Shown here piece after piece: positions 1 through 8,546 of a stretch of 64,000 nucleotides of DNA; position 1 is the first letter of the stretch, and every line of letters starts with the position of its first letter. The notes beneath the pieces are model-generated. The model did not search any database. It was not told where the DNA came from and saw only the letters and a program-made list of their open reading frames with translations. The translations under genes and the position numbers were made by a program. Location: positions 333,957 through 397,956 of the forward strand of contig WMKK01000018.1 in the NCBI GenBank assembly GCA_012295225.1, in the 5' to 3' direction. Source of the DNA: Ostreococcus mediterraneus (taxonomy: Eukaryota > Chlorophyta > Mamiellophyceae > Mamiellales > Bathycoccaceae).

Positions 1-95
1 TCTACCGAGAAGAAGAGCTCAAAGTCCAAGCTAAAGAAGGATGAAGATGAAATGTTTGAAATGGATGAAGATTTTGGCGAGGACGAGGATGAAGA

Positions 96-128
<33 letters not shown>

Positions 129-1143
129 TTACGAAGAAGACGACATGACGGATATCGACGTGAGTCGTTTAATGATTGTATCGCAGCGCCCAGGCCGAGG
201 CGGCGGCGGCGGACAAAATCGAGGCGGACGACCGCCATCTGGAGCGAACACAGACGTCGCCACCGTCATTAACGATGGGCTGGCGTTTTATCAAAAAGAC
301 TTGAAGGGGCGAAAACAACCATCGGGTGTGGGGTCGCAAGGTGGGGCATCGTCTGGAAGCTGGCGCGACCGCGGTGCGGGAATGTCGGCGGCGGCGGTGC
401 AATCTGGTTCGTGGCGCGAACGTACACATTTTTTTCCATCCTCTGTGCCCAAGGGCGAGGGCGCGCTCGGTGGTAACGACGTCGGTTGGTTGCTTGGTAC
501 TACGCCCACTGAGGGTGAATTTAACTGGCACACGGGCGCCGGATCCTCGGTTGGCTCTGATGCGGCGTTTGGCGCATCTCCCTCCCAACGCATGGCGCGC
601 CGTTCGCATGTCGACGCTTCTCCACGCGATATACCTGCATTCCAGCACCCATCGCATACTTTGCTCGAAGACAACGGGTTCAAGCAACAAAAGTATAAAG
701 CGTTTCACCAACGCGCAATCGACGAGCGCAAGCGCTTGGGATGCGGTAACAGCGAGGAGATGAACACATTATTCAGATTTTGGAGTTACTTTTTGAGAGG
801 CACGTTCAACGCAAAAATGTACAAGGAGTTTTGCCGTTTAGCGGAAGAAGACGCGCGCCATAACTATCACTATGGTTTGCAATGCTTGTTCCGATTCTAT
901 AGCTACGGCTTGGAAAAGCGATTTCGAAGCGCCGTCTATCGCGATTTTGAAGAGTTCACAATGCTCGACTACAAGTCTGGCTCACTTTATGGACTCGAGA
1001 AATTCTGGGCGTTCCATTATTACTTCCGTGGTAATGACCGTCCTGCGATTCGTGACGATATTAAGACCCTGCTTGATACCAAGTTTCGAACACTTCAAGA
1101 TTTCCAACGCGCCAAGGAGGAGATGGCGAGAAACTCGCGTTAA
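1..1143 (+). CDS. LARP1: LARP1-like protein, C-terminal part (cut by window start)
   Basis: The reading frame is open from base 1 to the TAA at 1141-1143, so the 5' end lies outside the window; the first ATG at 52 is internal. An Asp-rich acidic run (about codons 22-55) is followed by a Gly/Ser-rich linker and then, from about base 646, the tandem DM15 repeats that mark LARP1. Three aromatic-rich helical repeats are visible, with cores at [27 protein letters not shown] and [12 protein letters not shown]. In known LARP1 proteins DM15 binds the cap and first bases of TOP mRNAs and links ribosomal-protein mRNA translation to TOR signalling. The La module is not in the window, so the assignment rests on DM15 alone. 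It is convergent with the acetyltransferase that follows. Confidence 0.85.
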
Positions 1144-1287
1144 AAAGAAGAAGACGTGCGTCTTACTCGTGGGAGGAGAGCCAAGGCACACGAAGAGTCC
1201 AGTAGAAACCTTCGCGCGGAAACATATATAGCGTGGGCGTGGAAATATATTTATTCGTTCAACATCATGTTTCATGCACGTCTGTTA

Positions 1288-2136
1288 TTAAAATGGCATC
1301 GCGTCTAAGATCGCATCCTTCTGCGCCGCTAATGCCGCTAATACGGCTACTATCGCACCAATACTCGCAACATCTATGTTTTCCAAACCATTTGTCAAGC
1401 TTTTACGCATCACCAACGTTTTGGTCGTCGTTTCTCTCGCGCGTCCGTTGACGACTTTCAACGCCGCTGCCTTTTTGTCGCCCCCGATGACTTTATATCC
1501 CAACTTTTTATACAACGCCTGCGCGCGCTTATTCGACGCATCCACCACAAGCACGCACTCATCGTATCCATTTTCCAAGCACACTTCCTCCAACGCACGC
1601 ATGATTGCCTTACCGTACCCTTTCCTTCTCGCCTCTGGCGCAGTCGCCAAATTCGCCACCACGGGTCGCTCGACGACGTTCAATTCCACATCCATCCCTC
1701 CTCGTCCTTGCTTTACATATGTCTCATAATCCGTAGCCCCAACGTACGAACGCACTTCCACGCCTCCACACGCTAATATCTTACTCGAACCACTCCCATT
1801 GTCGCGTATCACCAACAACGCGCTCCCGTCCCGACCGCTGGCGTCGTACCTCTTCTTCAAGTCGCTCGTCTGCGCGCGCGTCAACGAACGAAACTCCGCC
1901 TCGTTCTCGACATCACTCGCGCCATCGAAGAAAAAGCCCTTCACGAACGTCGCCGCAGCGGCGTTATAGTCCCCTCCGCGCGCGCGTTCGACATTTATAC
2001 GCTCCGAAGCCGCGGCTGCGGTAGTGGTCGTGAGGTGACGTCGACCGACGGCGCGACCGACGGCGTGTCCGTGCTGGCGATGCGCGCGGTGGAGCGCGAT
2101 GCCACCGAGTGCGATGGACGTCGTCGCACTCGTCAT
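1288..2136 (-). CDS. GNAT-family N-acetyltransferase, probably plastid-targeted
   Basis: A 282-residue protein. The first ~45 residues are rich in Ala, Thr, His and Arg with almost no acidic residues, as in an algal plastid transit peptide. The GNAT core follows: motif A at residues 159-183 contains the acetyl-CoA loop R171-K-G-Y-G175, and motif B at about 202-216 reads NKRAQALYKKLGYKV. A hydrophobic stretch near the C-terminus (about 254-272) could be a membrane anchor or a buried helix. Members of this family acetylate amines or protein N-termini and lysines; the substrate cannot be read here. The ATG at 2136 is the most upstream in frame and gives a sensible targeting sequence. Plastid location is inferred from composition only. 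Confidence 0.8.
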   Translation of the reverse strand: MTSATTSIALGGIALHRAHRQHGHAVGRAVGRRHLTTTTAAAASERINVERARGGDYNAAAATFVKGFFFDGASDVENEAEFRSLTRAQTSDLKKRYDASGRDGSALLVIRDNGSGSSKILACGGVEVRSYVGATDYETYVKQGRGGMDVELNVVERPVVANLATAPEARRKGYGKAIMRALEEVCLENGYDECVLVVDASNKRAQALYKKLGYKVIGGDKKAAALKVVNGRARETTTKTLVMRKSLTNGLENIDVASIGAIVAVLAALAAQKDAILDAMPF

Positions 2137-2394
2137 CGCGCCGTCGACAGGGGCAGAGGAGGGTCGAAAGGCGTGCGTGCGCGCGGCTTCAAGTGCGGCG
2201 CTGCGTTATCCAGTGGACACTTTTTTCTCTTTCGCGCGCGCGAATGGCGCGAACGCCTGTCGGCTGTCGACGAGGCATGCGCGGGATGAGGGTGGATTTT
2301 CTCTACGAGCGTTTTATCGGCGTCGTCGTCATATGTATGTAGTTTTACACGTGTGTTTGTTTGTTTATGAGTCTATGATGTCGCTCGATGACGT

Positions 2395-5226
2395 TCAATG
2401 CGCGGCATTGGACGACGGCGCGAGCTGAGGGAATAGATCACGCATCAATACCGTACGACGAACACCAGTGGTGTATCCCTCGTTGTACTTGAATTGCATC
2501 GTATGTTGCGCGGGATTGGACTTGGCAGCGTTCGCGAGGCGATGTTTGTTGCCGCCTTGGATGCCGAGCGCGACGCGCGCCTTTTGTTCGGCGCGTTGTA
2601 ATTTGGCGTTTGCGGATGCCTGCGCAGAGGCGGCACCAGAGCGTCTTTCCGCGTCAGTGACGAGTTCGTTTGCGATAATCGTGCGCAAACTATTGTTTAC
2701 TGGACGACGATGGACTAACACGGTGTGCTTGACCGCAGTCGACGATGGTGACTCGGCGTGTTCGCGTTCCCGTTCGCGCCGCTCCTTCCACGTCAAGCGT
2801 TCGTCGGGTCGCAACGCCTCGACGCCGCCGCCAAACTTTGTAAAGTCATCAATCGGTGGTTCTAACACTAATGCACTCGCCCCTGCGCGCCACGATTGTT
2901 CGCCATATTTAGTCGCTGCGGGCTTGTAATTCAACCCTTGCTCGCGCATCAACGCCACCGTGGATTTGAGCGTTTGCTTTTCATCCTCAGTCATAAACGT
3001 CGCCGCCACAGAACGGAGCTCAGGGGCAATCAACGTGTTGAGAAATGGCAATGTTTCCATGACGTCGCGATCAATAGACACGTGTCGAATGGATAAATCC
3101 ACGGCATCGCGACGCGAATTCAGGACATCCATGCGAGAGTTCTTCTCTTTAATCGCGCGTCCAGTCTTGGGCCATTGCATGGCATCCGTCAACACGCCGG
3201 CGTGCGTGGCGCACGAGTGCACAGCGAGCGCACACTCGGTGGCGTAGTTTCGTAAACTATTTTCTCCAGTGGCAAATGATTTATACTGAAACATCGCGCC
3301 ATCGAGCACGGAGTCGATGGCATTCATCATGCGATACATTGTCCCATCTTGAAACCCGACGTGTGGAAGGTTTTCAAACAATCCGTCAAACACCGAGTCG
3401 TTGTCACCAAACGTCTCGAGTCGATCGCGCATCTTATCCAAGTGCGTTTTGCGAGCACCACCCTCGATGCGTGCTCGTGGAAACGTATGGCGTCCTCGAA
3501 GTAAATCTTGCCACATTGTCCATGCGGGCGATTTTGAATCCTTCTCGCCGCCTCTTGAAAAGACGACGTCGCGCAGCGTAACCTTTGAACTCGTCTTTGC
3601 AATTAATTGCACCGCATTTAACGCCGCGCGAATGTCGTGATCGACGCGATCGACAATCAAAGCGATTGCACGCGGTTCGGCATCCACTTTTTCCTTCACG
3701 CATACGTCGCGCACTCTGGCTGTGATTTGATTCGTGGGCGGCTGCTTCATGCGAAACACCTTGGCGACGTTGCGCAATGGCTTCAACGCGGTGGCGTACA
3801 AATCATTACAGATTGCAATCACCGGTCTCATGAGCGGCGCGCGGAACTTTGAATCCTTCGTCATGTTAAGGAGCATCCAAACCGCACCTTTACCATCACC
3901 ACCGTTATGAGAGCCATCAATTTCGTCGAGAATCACGCACGTCGGCTTCTTCTTTCCAAACACGCTCTGTGTGTACAAGGCGTCGGCGAGCTTCACCTTG
4001 AGCGTCGATGCGCTTCGATCATCCGAAGCGTTGATTTCAATCGGTTGGTATCCACAGTGCTTGGCCACGACGTGCGCCAATGTTGTCTTTCCCGAACCAG
4101 GAGGACCAGAAAGTAATAAAATTTTCTCCTTTGGTCGCTTCAATGCGTCGAGCGCGACGTGCGTTTCGTTGTGCTCGTGTCGCTTACCCTTGTACCCAGT
4201 CTTTTCGGCATATCTATCGGAGTAAAATTTCTTCATCGTCGCGGGCGGAGGATCTTTGTTGAATACTACCTTGTCCCAACCCTTAAGCCAGTGCAACACC
4301 TCCCTATTGGTTTGCTCGGGGCTCAACAAGTCGACAAAAGATTTCGGCGCGTGTCGCTCCGCCCAAAGCATACCGGCAAGCTTTTTCCGCACGCCATCCG
4401 CCATAATCTCACCTCTCGTGCGTTCTACATCAGTCATGACTGTATCACTGTCCAAATTCTCGACGTTTTCTCCGTTCTCTACCGCCTGCGCCGCTTCCAA
4501 TGCCCGCTGATACCGCTCCTTTTCATACGCGTCAAGCATGTCGTCAATCGAACGCGACAACAACGGCTCCCCGCTCGTCGCTCTTCTCAACACCACATCC
4601 ATGGGCACTAAAGGCACATCAAACGCCTCCTTCTTAACATAAATCCGCGTACCATCGTTCAGTGTGATCGCTTGCACGTCACCGTCAATATCCGCAGCGT
4701 CTTTCACCGGAGCGTTGTCTCGAGCGTTTGACGTCAACTCCGCCATCGCCCCTCGAGCCAATCGCATCGCCGTCTCCTTCGCCGCGGTTTCAAAATCAAA
4801 CCCACTACCACTAATAATATTATCATCCCCATCACCATGCGTCGATTTCGATCGTTTCTGTGCTCGAGTCGATGCCGTATCATCGTCGAGCGCGTTCAAA
4901 CCGCGACCGCCGTCATTCTCACCGTCGGCGTCGTGCTGCTCTAGTCCTTCTTTCATCATCGTCGCACCAACACCAACGCCCATGCGTCGCGTACCATGCA
5001 CACCATCACCCTTCTCGTCCTCGTCGTCGTCGTCCGGGAACATCATCCCCTCATCCTCGTCGTGACCGGCAGCACCTCGTGGTGTCCCAGTCCCAGTCCC
5101 GATCGTTCCAGTCCCTTCAACGTCGTCGTTGGCGTCGTTGATGGGCGCGTTGTAGTAGTCGTCGACGACGTCGTCGTACCCGACGTCTTCATCGATCAAC
5201 GCATCGACGTCGATATCATCATCCAT
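2395..5226 (-). CDS. CTF18: CTF18-type alternative clamp-loader large subunit
   Basis: A 943-residue AAA+ protein. The N-terminal ~150 residues are acidic low complexity. The ATPase module shows Walker A GPPGSGKTT (about residue 373) and Walker B CVILDEIDG (about residue 429), followed by RFC-type sequence. In known systems Ctf18 replaces Rfc1 in an RFC2-5 complex that loads or unloads PCNA and supports sister-chromatid cohesion. There is no BRCT domain, which separates it from RFC1, and the sequence before Walker A (LWAERHAPKSFVDLLSPEQTNREVLHWLKGW, cited by its start LWAERHAPKSF) is typical of CTF18. The C-terminal tail (HTMQFKYNEGYTTGVRR) matches the conserved end of CTF18 proteins. Single exon; ATG at 5224-5226. 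Confidence 0.9.
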   Translation of the reverse strand: MDDDIDVDALIDEDVGYDDVVDDYYNAPINDANDDVEGTGTIGTGTGTPRGAAGHDEDEGMMFPDDDDEDEKGDGVHGTRRMGVGVGATMMKEGLEQHDADGENDGGRGLNALDDDTASTRAQKRSKSTHGDGDDNIISGSGFDFETAAKETAMRLARGAMAELTSNARDNAPVKDAADIDGDVQAITLNDGTRIYVKKEAFDVPLVPMDVVLRRATSGEPLLSRSIDDMLDAYEKERYQRALEAAQAVENGENVENLDSDTVMTDVERTRGEIMADGVRKKLAGMLWAERHAPKSFVDLLSPEQTNREVLHWLKGWDKVVFNKDPPPATMKKFYSDRYAEKTGYKGKRHEHNETHVALDALKRPKEKILLLSGPPGSGKTTLAHVVAKHCGYQPIEINASDDRSASTLKVKLADALYTQSVFGKKKPTCVILDEIDGSHNGGDGKGAVWMLLNMTKDSKFRAPLMRPVIAICNDLYATALKPLRNVAKVFRMKQPPTNQITARVRDVCVKEKVDAEPRAIALIVDRVDHDIRAALNAVQLIAKTSSKVTLRDVVFSRGGEKDSKSPAWTMWQDLLRGRHTFPRARIEGGARKTHLDKMRDRLETFGDNDSVFDGLFENLPHVGFQDGTMYRMMNAIDSVLDGAMFQYKSFATGENSLRNYATECALAVHSCATHAGVLTDAMQWPKTGRAIKEKNSRMDVLNSRRDAVDLSIRHVSIDRDVMETLPFLNTLIAPELRSVAATFMTEDEKQTLKSTVALMREQGLNYKPAATKYGEQSWRAGASALVLEPPIDDFTKFGGGVEALRPDERLTWKERREREREHAESPSSTAVKHTVLVHRRPVNNSLRTIIANELVTDAERRSGAASAQASANAKLQRAEQKARVALGIQGGNKHRLANAAKSNPAQHTMQFKYNEGYTTGVRRTVLMRDLFPQLAPSSNAAH

Positions 5227-5371
5227 GGTCCACCGTGCGTCGCCGTCCGTCGACGAGTGACGGTGCGTGTGTGTGTTTTTTGAAATTTTTAAATTTTCAA
5301 GCGACAGCTGGAGCGCGCGCGCAGACTAATGCTACATGTTTGTGGTGCTAAATGCTACGAGACTACTTAAT

Positions 5372-6172
5372 TTAATTGAACCGCGAGGGCGAGAGTTGAG
5401 CGCGTAGGGATTCGGCGCGACGAACCATGTCGGCGACGCTGGCGAGTAAGTCGCGCTCGTCGGCTTCGGCTTGGGATTGGGCTCGAGCGCGAAACGCGCC
5501 GGCGTCCGCGCGTCCGCGTGGGGAACGACGGTGCGTCGGTGATGGTGATACATCTGAAACCCCAGTCGATGTGTGATGGTCGTGGTGGTGGTGCGCGGAT
5601 ACGTACGCGGCGCGGTCGACGTACGCTCGGTCGACGGAGCGCGAATACAGCTCAGACTCGGTGGAGCGCGCCGGCGTCAACGTTTTCGGCGTCTTCGGCA
5701 TCGATGACGTTTTCGACCGCGGCAGCGGCGACACGCGTCGCGCATGCGATGGTGTCGATGATGGACTCGTCATCATCTCTGGCGACTGTCGTCGTCGAAC
5801 GTCGTCGAGGACGGATCCCAACGCGAACGCCGCGTCCGAACCAACCTTCGCGGCTCCCCTACTCGCGGCGCTCGTCGTCGCCTCGTCGTCCCCCCCGGAC
5901 CCGCCACCAACGCGCGCGTAATGCGCGTGTGATGTATCTCGCGCCGCCATCGCGCGTCGCGCGTCGTATCTCGCGCGCAATTGCGCCATGAATTCCTCTC
6001 TCGCCTCGCGCAGCGCCGATTCAAACGCCTCTGCGCCCGCGCGCGCGCGCACGCGCTCGATGCGCGCCATCTCCGCTTTGCGTTGACGCAGCGCAGCGGT
6101 GACGACGCGCGCGCGTCTCGCGTCGTTGTGGTCGCCGCCGCCGTCGCCGTAAGCGTCGTCGAACGACGGCAT
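5372..6172 (-). CDS. Hypothetical protein with basic helical N-terminus and Ser/Pro-rich middle
   Basis: A 266-residue protein not recognised as a known family. Residues ~20-80 are Ala/Arg/Glu-rich and likely helical (AEAFESALREAREEFMAQL). The middle is low complexity with several SP/TP pairs (for example SPSSTPSHARR, TPKTLTPARS), possible proline-directed kinase sites. A His run (HHHHDHH) sits near residue 195, and a short helix near the C-terminus (LLASVADMVRRAESLRAQL) could be a small coiled coil. It lies 145 bp upstream of CTF18 on the same strand and is divergent from the trmB gene. The long open frame and in-frame charge pattern favour a real gene; the function is unknown. Confidence 0.6.
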   Translation of the reverse strand: MPSFDDAYGDGGGDHNDARRARVVTAALRQRKAEMARIERVRARAGAEAFESALREAREEFMAQLRARYDARRAMAARDTSHAHYARVGGGSGGDDEATTSAASRGAAKVGSDAAFALGSVLDDVRRRQSPEMMTSPSSTPSHARRVSPLPRSKTSSMPKTPKTLTPARSTESELYSRSVDRAYVDRAAYVSAHHHHDHHTSTGVSDVSPSPTHRRSPRGRADAGAFRARAQSQAEADERDLLASVADMVRRAESLRAQLSPSRFN

Positions 6173-6353
6173 GGTTGAACCGAATCGAATTCGATGCTTT
6201 CGGCGTCGCGTTGTGTGGCGTCGTCGTCATTCTCGGGCGCCGCGTCAACGGCGACGACGGCGGTGACGCGGTGAAGGCATAGCACGCGCATCGTGCGACG
6301 CAGAGCGCGCGACGGTGGTGCGCTTCGCGTCAACGGCGCCGAGGTAAACGACG

Positions 6354-7157
6354 ATGAGTGGTGAGCGCATCGTGGACCCACTGGCGGCGTCTTCGTCGTC
6401 GTCTCAGGCATCTCAGGCGTCGTTCGTGCGCACGACTGGACGAGCGCTCGATAAGCCATGGCATAGGACATTTATTAAACAACGTCCGAGGCTGAGTGCG
6501 GGACAGAAGCGCGCGCTCAGAGAGTATTGGCGTGATTTTGGACTAGAGTTTCGTTTCGGAGACGCGCGGTTAGACGCGCGCGACGTATACGGCGACATAG
6601 ACGGAGACGCTATCGTGGGAGACGAAAGTTGTAGAAGAAAATTTGTGCTCGAGCTTGGGTTCGGGCTGGGCGAGAGCATGGTGGCGAGCGCGAGAACGAG
6701 GCCGGACTTTATGTATTTGGGCGTCGAAGTACACAAGCCAGGCGTCGCGACGGCTTTGAATTTGATTGCGCAGGAAAACTTAACCAACGTGCGCGTGGTG
6801 AGCATGGATGGACTGTGGATGTTGCGTGATTTCATTCAACCCGCGAGCGTGGACGAGTGCTGCGTGTATTTTCCGGATCCCTGGCGCGGCGAGAATAAAG
6901 CCAAGCGGCGGTTGGTGAATGATTTATTGCTCGAGCAACTCGAACTCGCCATGGTGCGCGGTGGTCGATTAAACATCACATCCGATGACGCTGAGTATCA
7001 GCAGCATGTTGTAGACGTCATGGCGAGACACGTAGAGAGTTGGATGCCGACTAATGAAACGTTCGATCGTTTCGATTCCAAATACGCGCGCAAAGCCGTC
7101 GAAGAGGGAAGAACCATTCGCGACTTTGCGTTCGTCTACACCCCAGTTCGCGTGTGA
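6354..7157 (+). CDS. trmB: tRNA (guanine-N7)-methyltransferase, TrmB type
   Basis: A 267-residue SAM-dependent methyltransferase. Motif I is LELGFGLGESM (about residues 98-108), the acidic end of strand 2 is VEVHKPG, and the family signature YFPDPW lies at about residue 170, followed by KAKRRLVNDLLLEQL as in TrmB/METTL1. The enzyme forms m7G46 in the variable loop of tRNAs. Eukaryotes use a TRM8/TRM82 pair in the cytosol, whereas plants and algae also carry a bacterial-type single-subunit enzyme in organelles; the ~85-residue N-terminal extension could support either location. Divergent from the preceding hypothetical gene, which starts only 181 bp away. Confidence 0.9.
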   Translation: MSGERIVDPLAASSSSSQASQASFVRTTGRALDKPWHRTFIKQRPRLSAGQKRALREYWRDFGLEFRFGDARLDARDVYGDIDGDAIVGDESCRRKFVLELGFGLGESMVASARTRPDFMYLGVEVHKPGVATALNLIAQENLTNVRVVSMDGLWMLRDFIQPASVDECCVYFPDPWRGENKAKRRLVNDLLLEQLELAMVRGGRLNITSDDAEYQQHVVDVMARHVESWMPTNETFDRFDSKYARKAVEEGRTIRDFAFVYTPVRV

Positions 7158-7379
7158 GAACGACGAGACTATCACATTGTTTTAACCTGCGCCCTCGCGC
7201 GTGTGTGTATAGATTATAGATGACATGTGTAAAATTTCTACAAACTCCATTGAGACTGTTTGGCCGCGGGCGACGGCTGCAACCGCAGTTCGCGCCTCTC
7301 CGCGTGTCACTCATCAACCGGTGCGTTCGGACGCGACGGTGCGGACGACCCGAGCGGGTAAACGCATCAGACCGCATCC

Positions 7380-7703
7380 ATGCGCGGTAGCCATGACGCA
7401 GTGCCCGTGCCGACGATGATGAAACCCTCGGGTTGGCGATGGAACCCTCCCGAGGAAGGTCGAGACGTGCGTCTATTAGGACTCTGTCTATGCGTCGTCA
7501 GCGCTAGCGTCATCGCGACGATGGCGCTGAATGTCGTTGGGCGAGTGTTTATTGATGTTAACTCACGGTCCACGGGGTGGAATTTCGTTGATGCCATCAT
7601 CAAGGACGATTACTATGTCTACGCGTTGCCGACGTTGATCCCGGGATGCATTACGTACGTGTACTTTAACTGGTTAGCGTCGCAATTCTTCGCGCATACG
7701 TGA
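7380..7703 (+). CDS. Small two-TM protein, PIG-Y-like
   Basis: A 107-residue protein with two hydrophobic segments, about residues 31-52 (LLGLCLCVVSASVIATMALN) and 77-101. The C-terminal part, YALPTLIPGCITYVYFNW followed by an FFAHT end, has the spacing of PIG-Y: a short luminal loop, a second TM with LP..IP, an aromatic/Trp pair and a final F-x-H-[NT]. PIG-Y is a small regulatory subunit of the GPI-GlcNAc transferase that makes the first GPI-anchor intermediate at the ER. The match rests on pattern and length (known members are about 70-110 residues), so confidence is moderate. An alternative start is the ATG pair near 7416. Confidence 0.5.
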   Translation: MRGSHDAVPVPTMMKPSGWRWNPPEEGRDVRLLGLCLCVVSASVIATMALNVVGRVFIDVNSRSTGWNFVDAIIKDDYYVYALPTLIPGCITYVYFNWLASQFFAHT

Positions 7704-8546
7704 ATGAAGGTGCGTCATTGTTTCGATGTGCGCGCTTTAAACTCGTCTTTTTTTCCTGTGATTGGTTTGTTCAATCATCGCGTTAGAGCTCACTCGCGTC
7801 GGCGGGTCGACGCCCGTTTGACCCGTCGCGGGGCTTTGACGCGTACAGTATGGTTACGCCAGATATAAACCAATGGCGGCGTTCTTAGTACTCGTCGTTG
7901 ACCTGTCTCGCTGGTACATTTTATATTTCGTGGATATTATTTCCAAACGCACGAGTCTTCACCCCGGGCGGTGTGGCGTTCTTAATCGCCGGACGCGTCC
8001 CAAGTCTCGTGCAACAGCCGAAGCGTGCGTCGTGTTGCGCTCTGGGTTTCTTATATTCAGTTGCGTGTCTTTATGTTGCACCGACATTTTAAAAGCCTTG
8101 CATATTTTCGTGTCAAAACTTTAGGCTCCTCTGCCACGGTTTCCTGAGCTCACGCGTTGACGGCAAACTGTCCAAAGAGAGCCTTAGAGCAATTTTTGCC
8201 TCCATGATAGGAAGCCGGTCTGTTCGCCTTCGGGCTATGACTTTTCGGTGCCAAACGGGTGATTACATCTTTATTAATTTTGTATACTTTTTCTACCGAG
8301 ACTTTTTGATGAATTCTGGTGGAAGAGCCGTATGATCCGCGTGATTAGGAAATACACCTTCTGAAAGTTTCTCAAGAAGACGCGCCCGATGTTTGAACGC
8401 CGAGCGAGCCCTCACTAACCGCCATTAATTACTTTCGGTTCCCATGCAGGTTGTGACACAGTTGTTAGAAAATATTAGGATATAGATCATTAGCTTGCGT
8501 AGANAAATGTAAAGAACGTCTGTACATGTTTACTTACATAGGTGTT
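7704..8546. other. 843-bp gap without a supported protein gene
   Basis: This is unusually large for this window. It holds the 3' flank of the PIG-Y-like gene, several AT-richer stretches, a short hydrophobic ORF at 7873-8124 that I do not support, a candidate box C/D snoRNA (8298-8373), an ambiguous base near 8503, and the 3' flank of the coiled-coil gene. A second, hydrophobic frame at 7889-8092 has no ATG. Confidence 0.6.
8298..8373 (+). ncRNA. Candidate box C/D snoRNA
   Basis: A C-box-like TTGATGA (8306-8312) lies 48 nt before a D box CTGA (8361-8364). The flanks pair as a terminal stem: GAGA and CTT at 8298-8304 against AAG and TCTC at 8365-8373, with a two-base bulge. A possible C' box (GTGATTA) is at 8341-8347. 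Length (~76 nt), order and terminal stem fit a C/D methylation-guide snoRNA. The presumptive guide is the ~14 nt just upstream of CTGA. No rRNA target could be assigned by eye, and the first C-box base is not a purine, so this is only a candidate. Confidence 0.35.

Noticed and set aside
7873-8124. Short ORFs with hydrophobic translation after the PIG-Y-like gene
   Set aside because: The more hydrophobic frame has no ATG, the ATG frame loses hydrophobicity, and no splice combination with the upstream gene kept an open frame.
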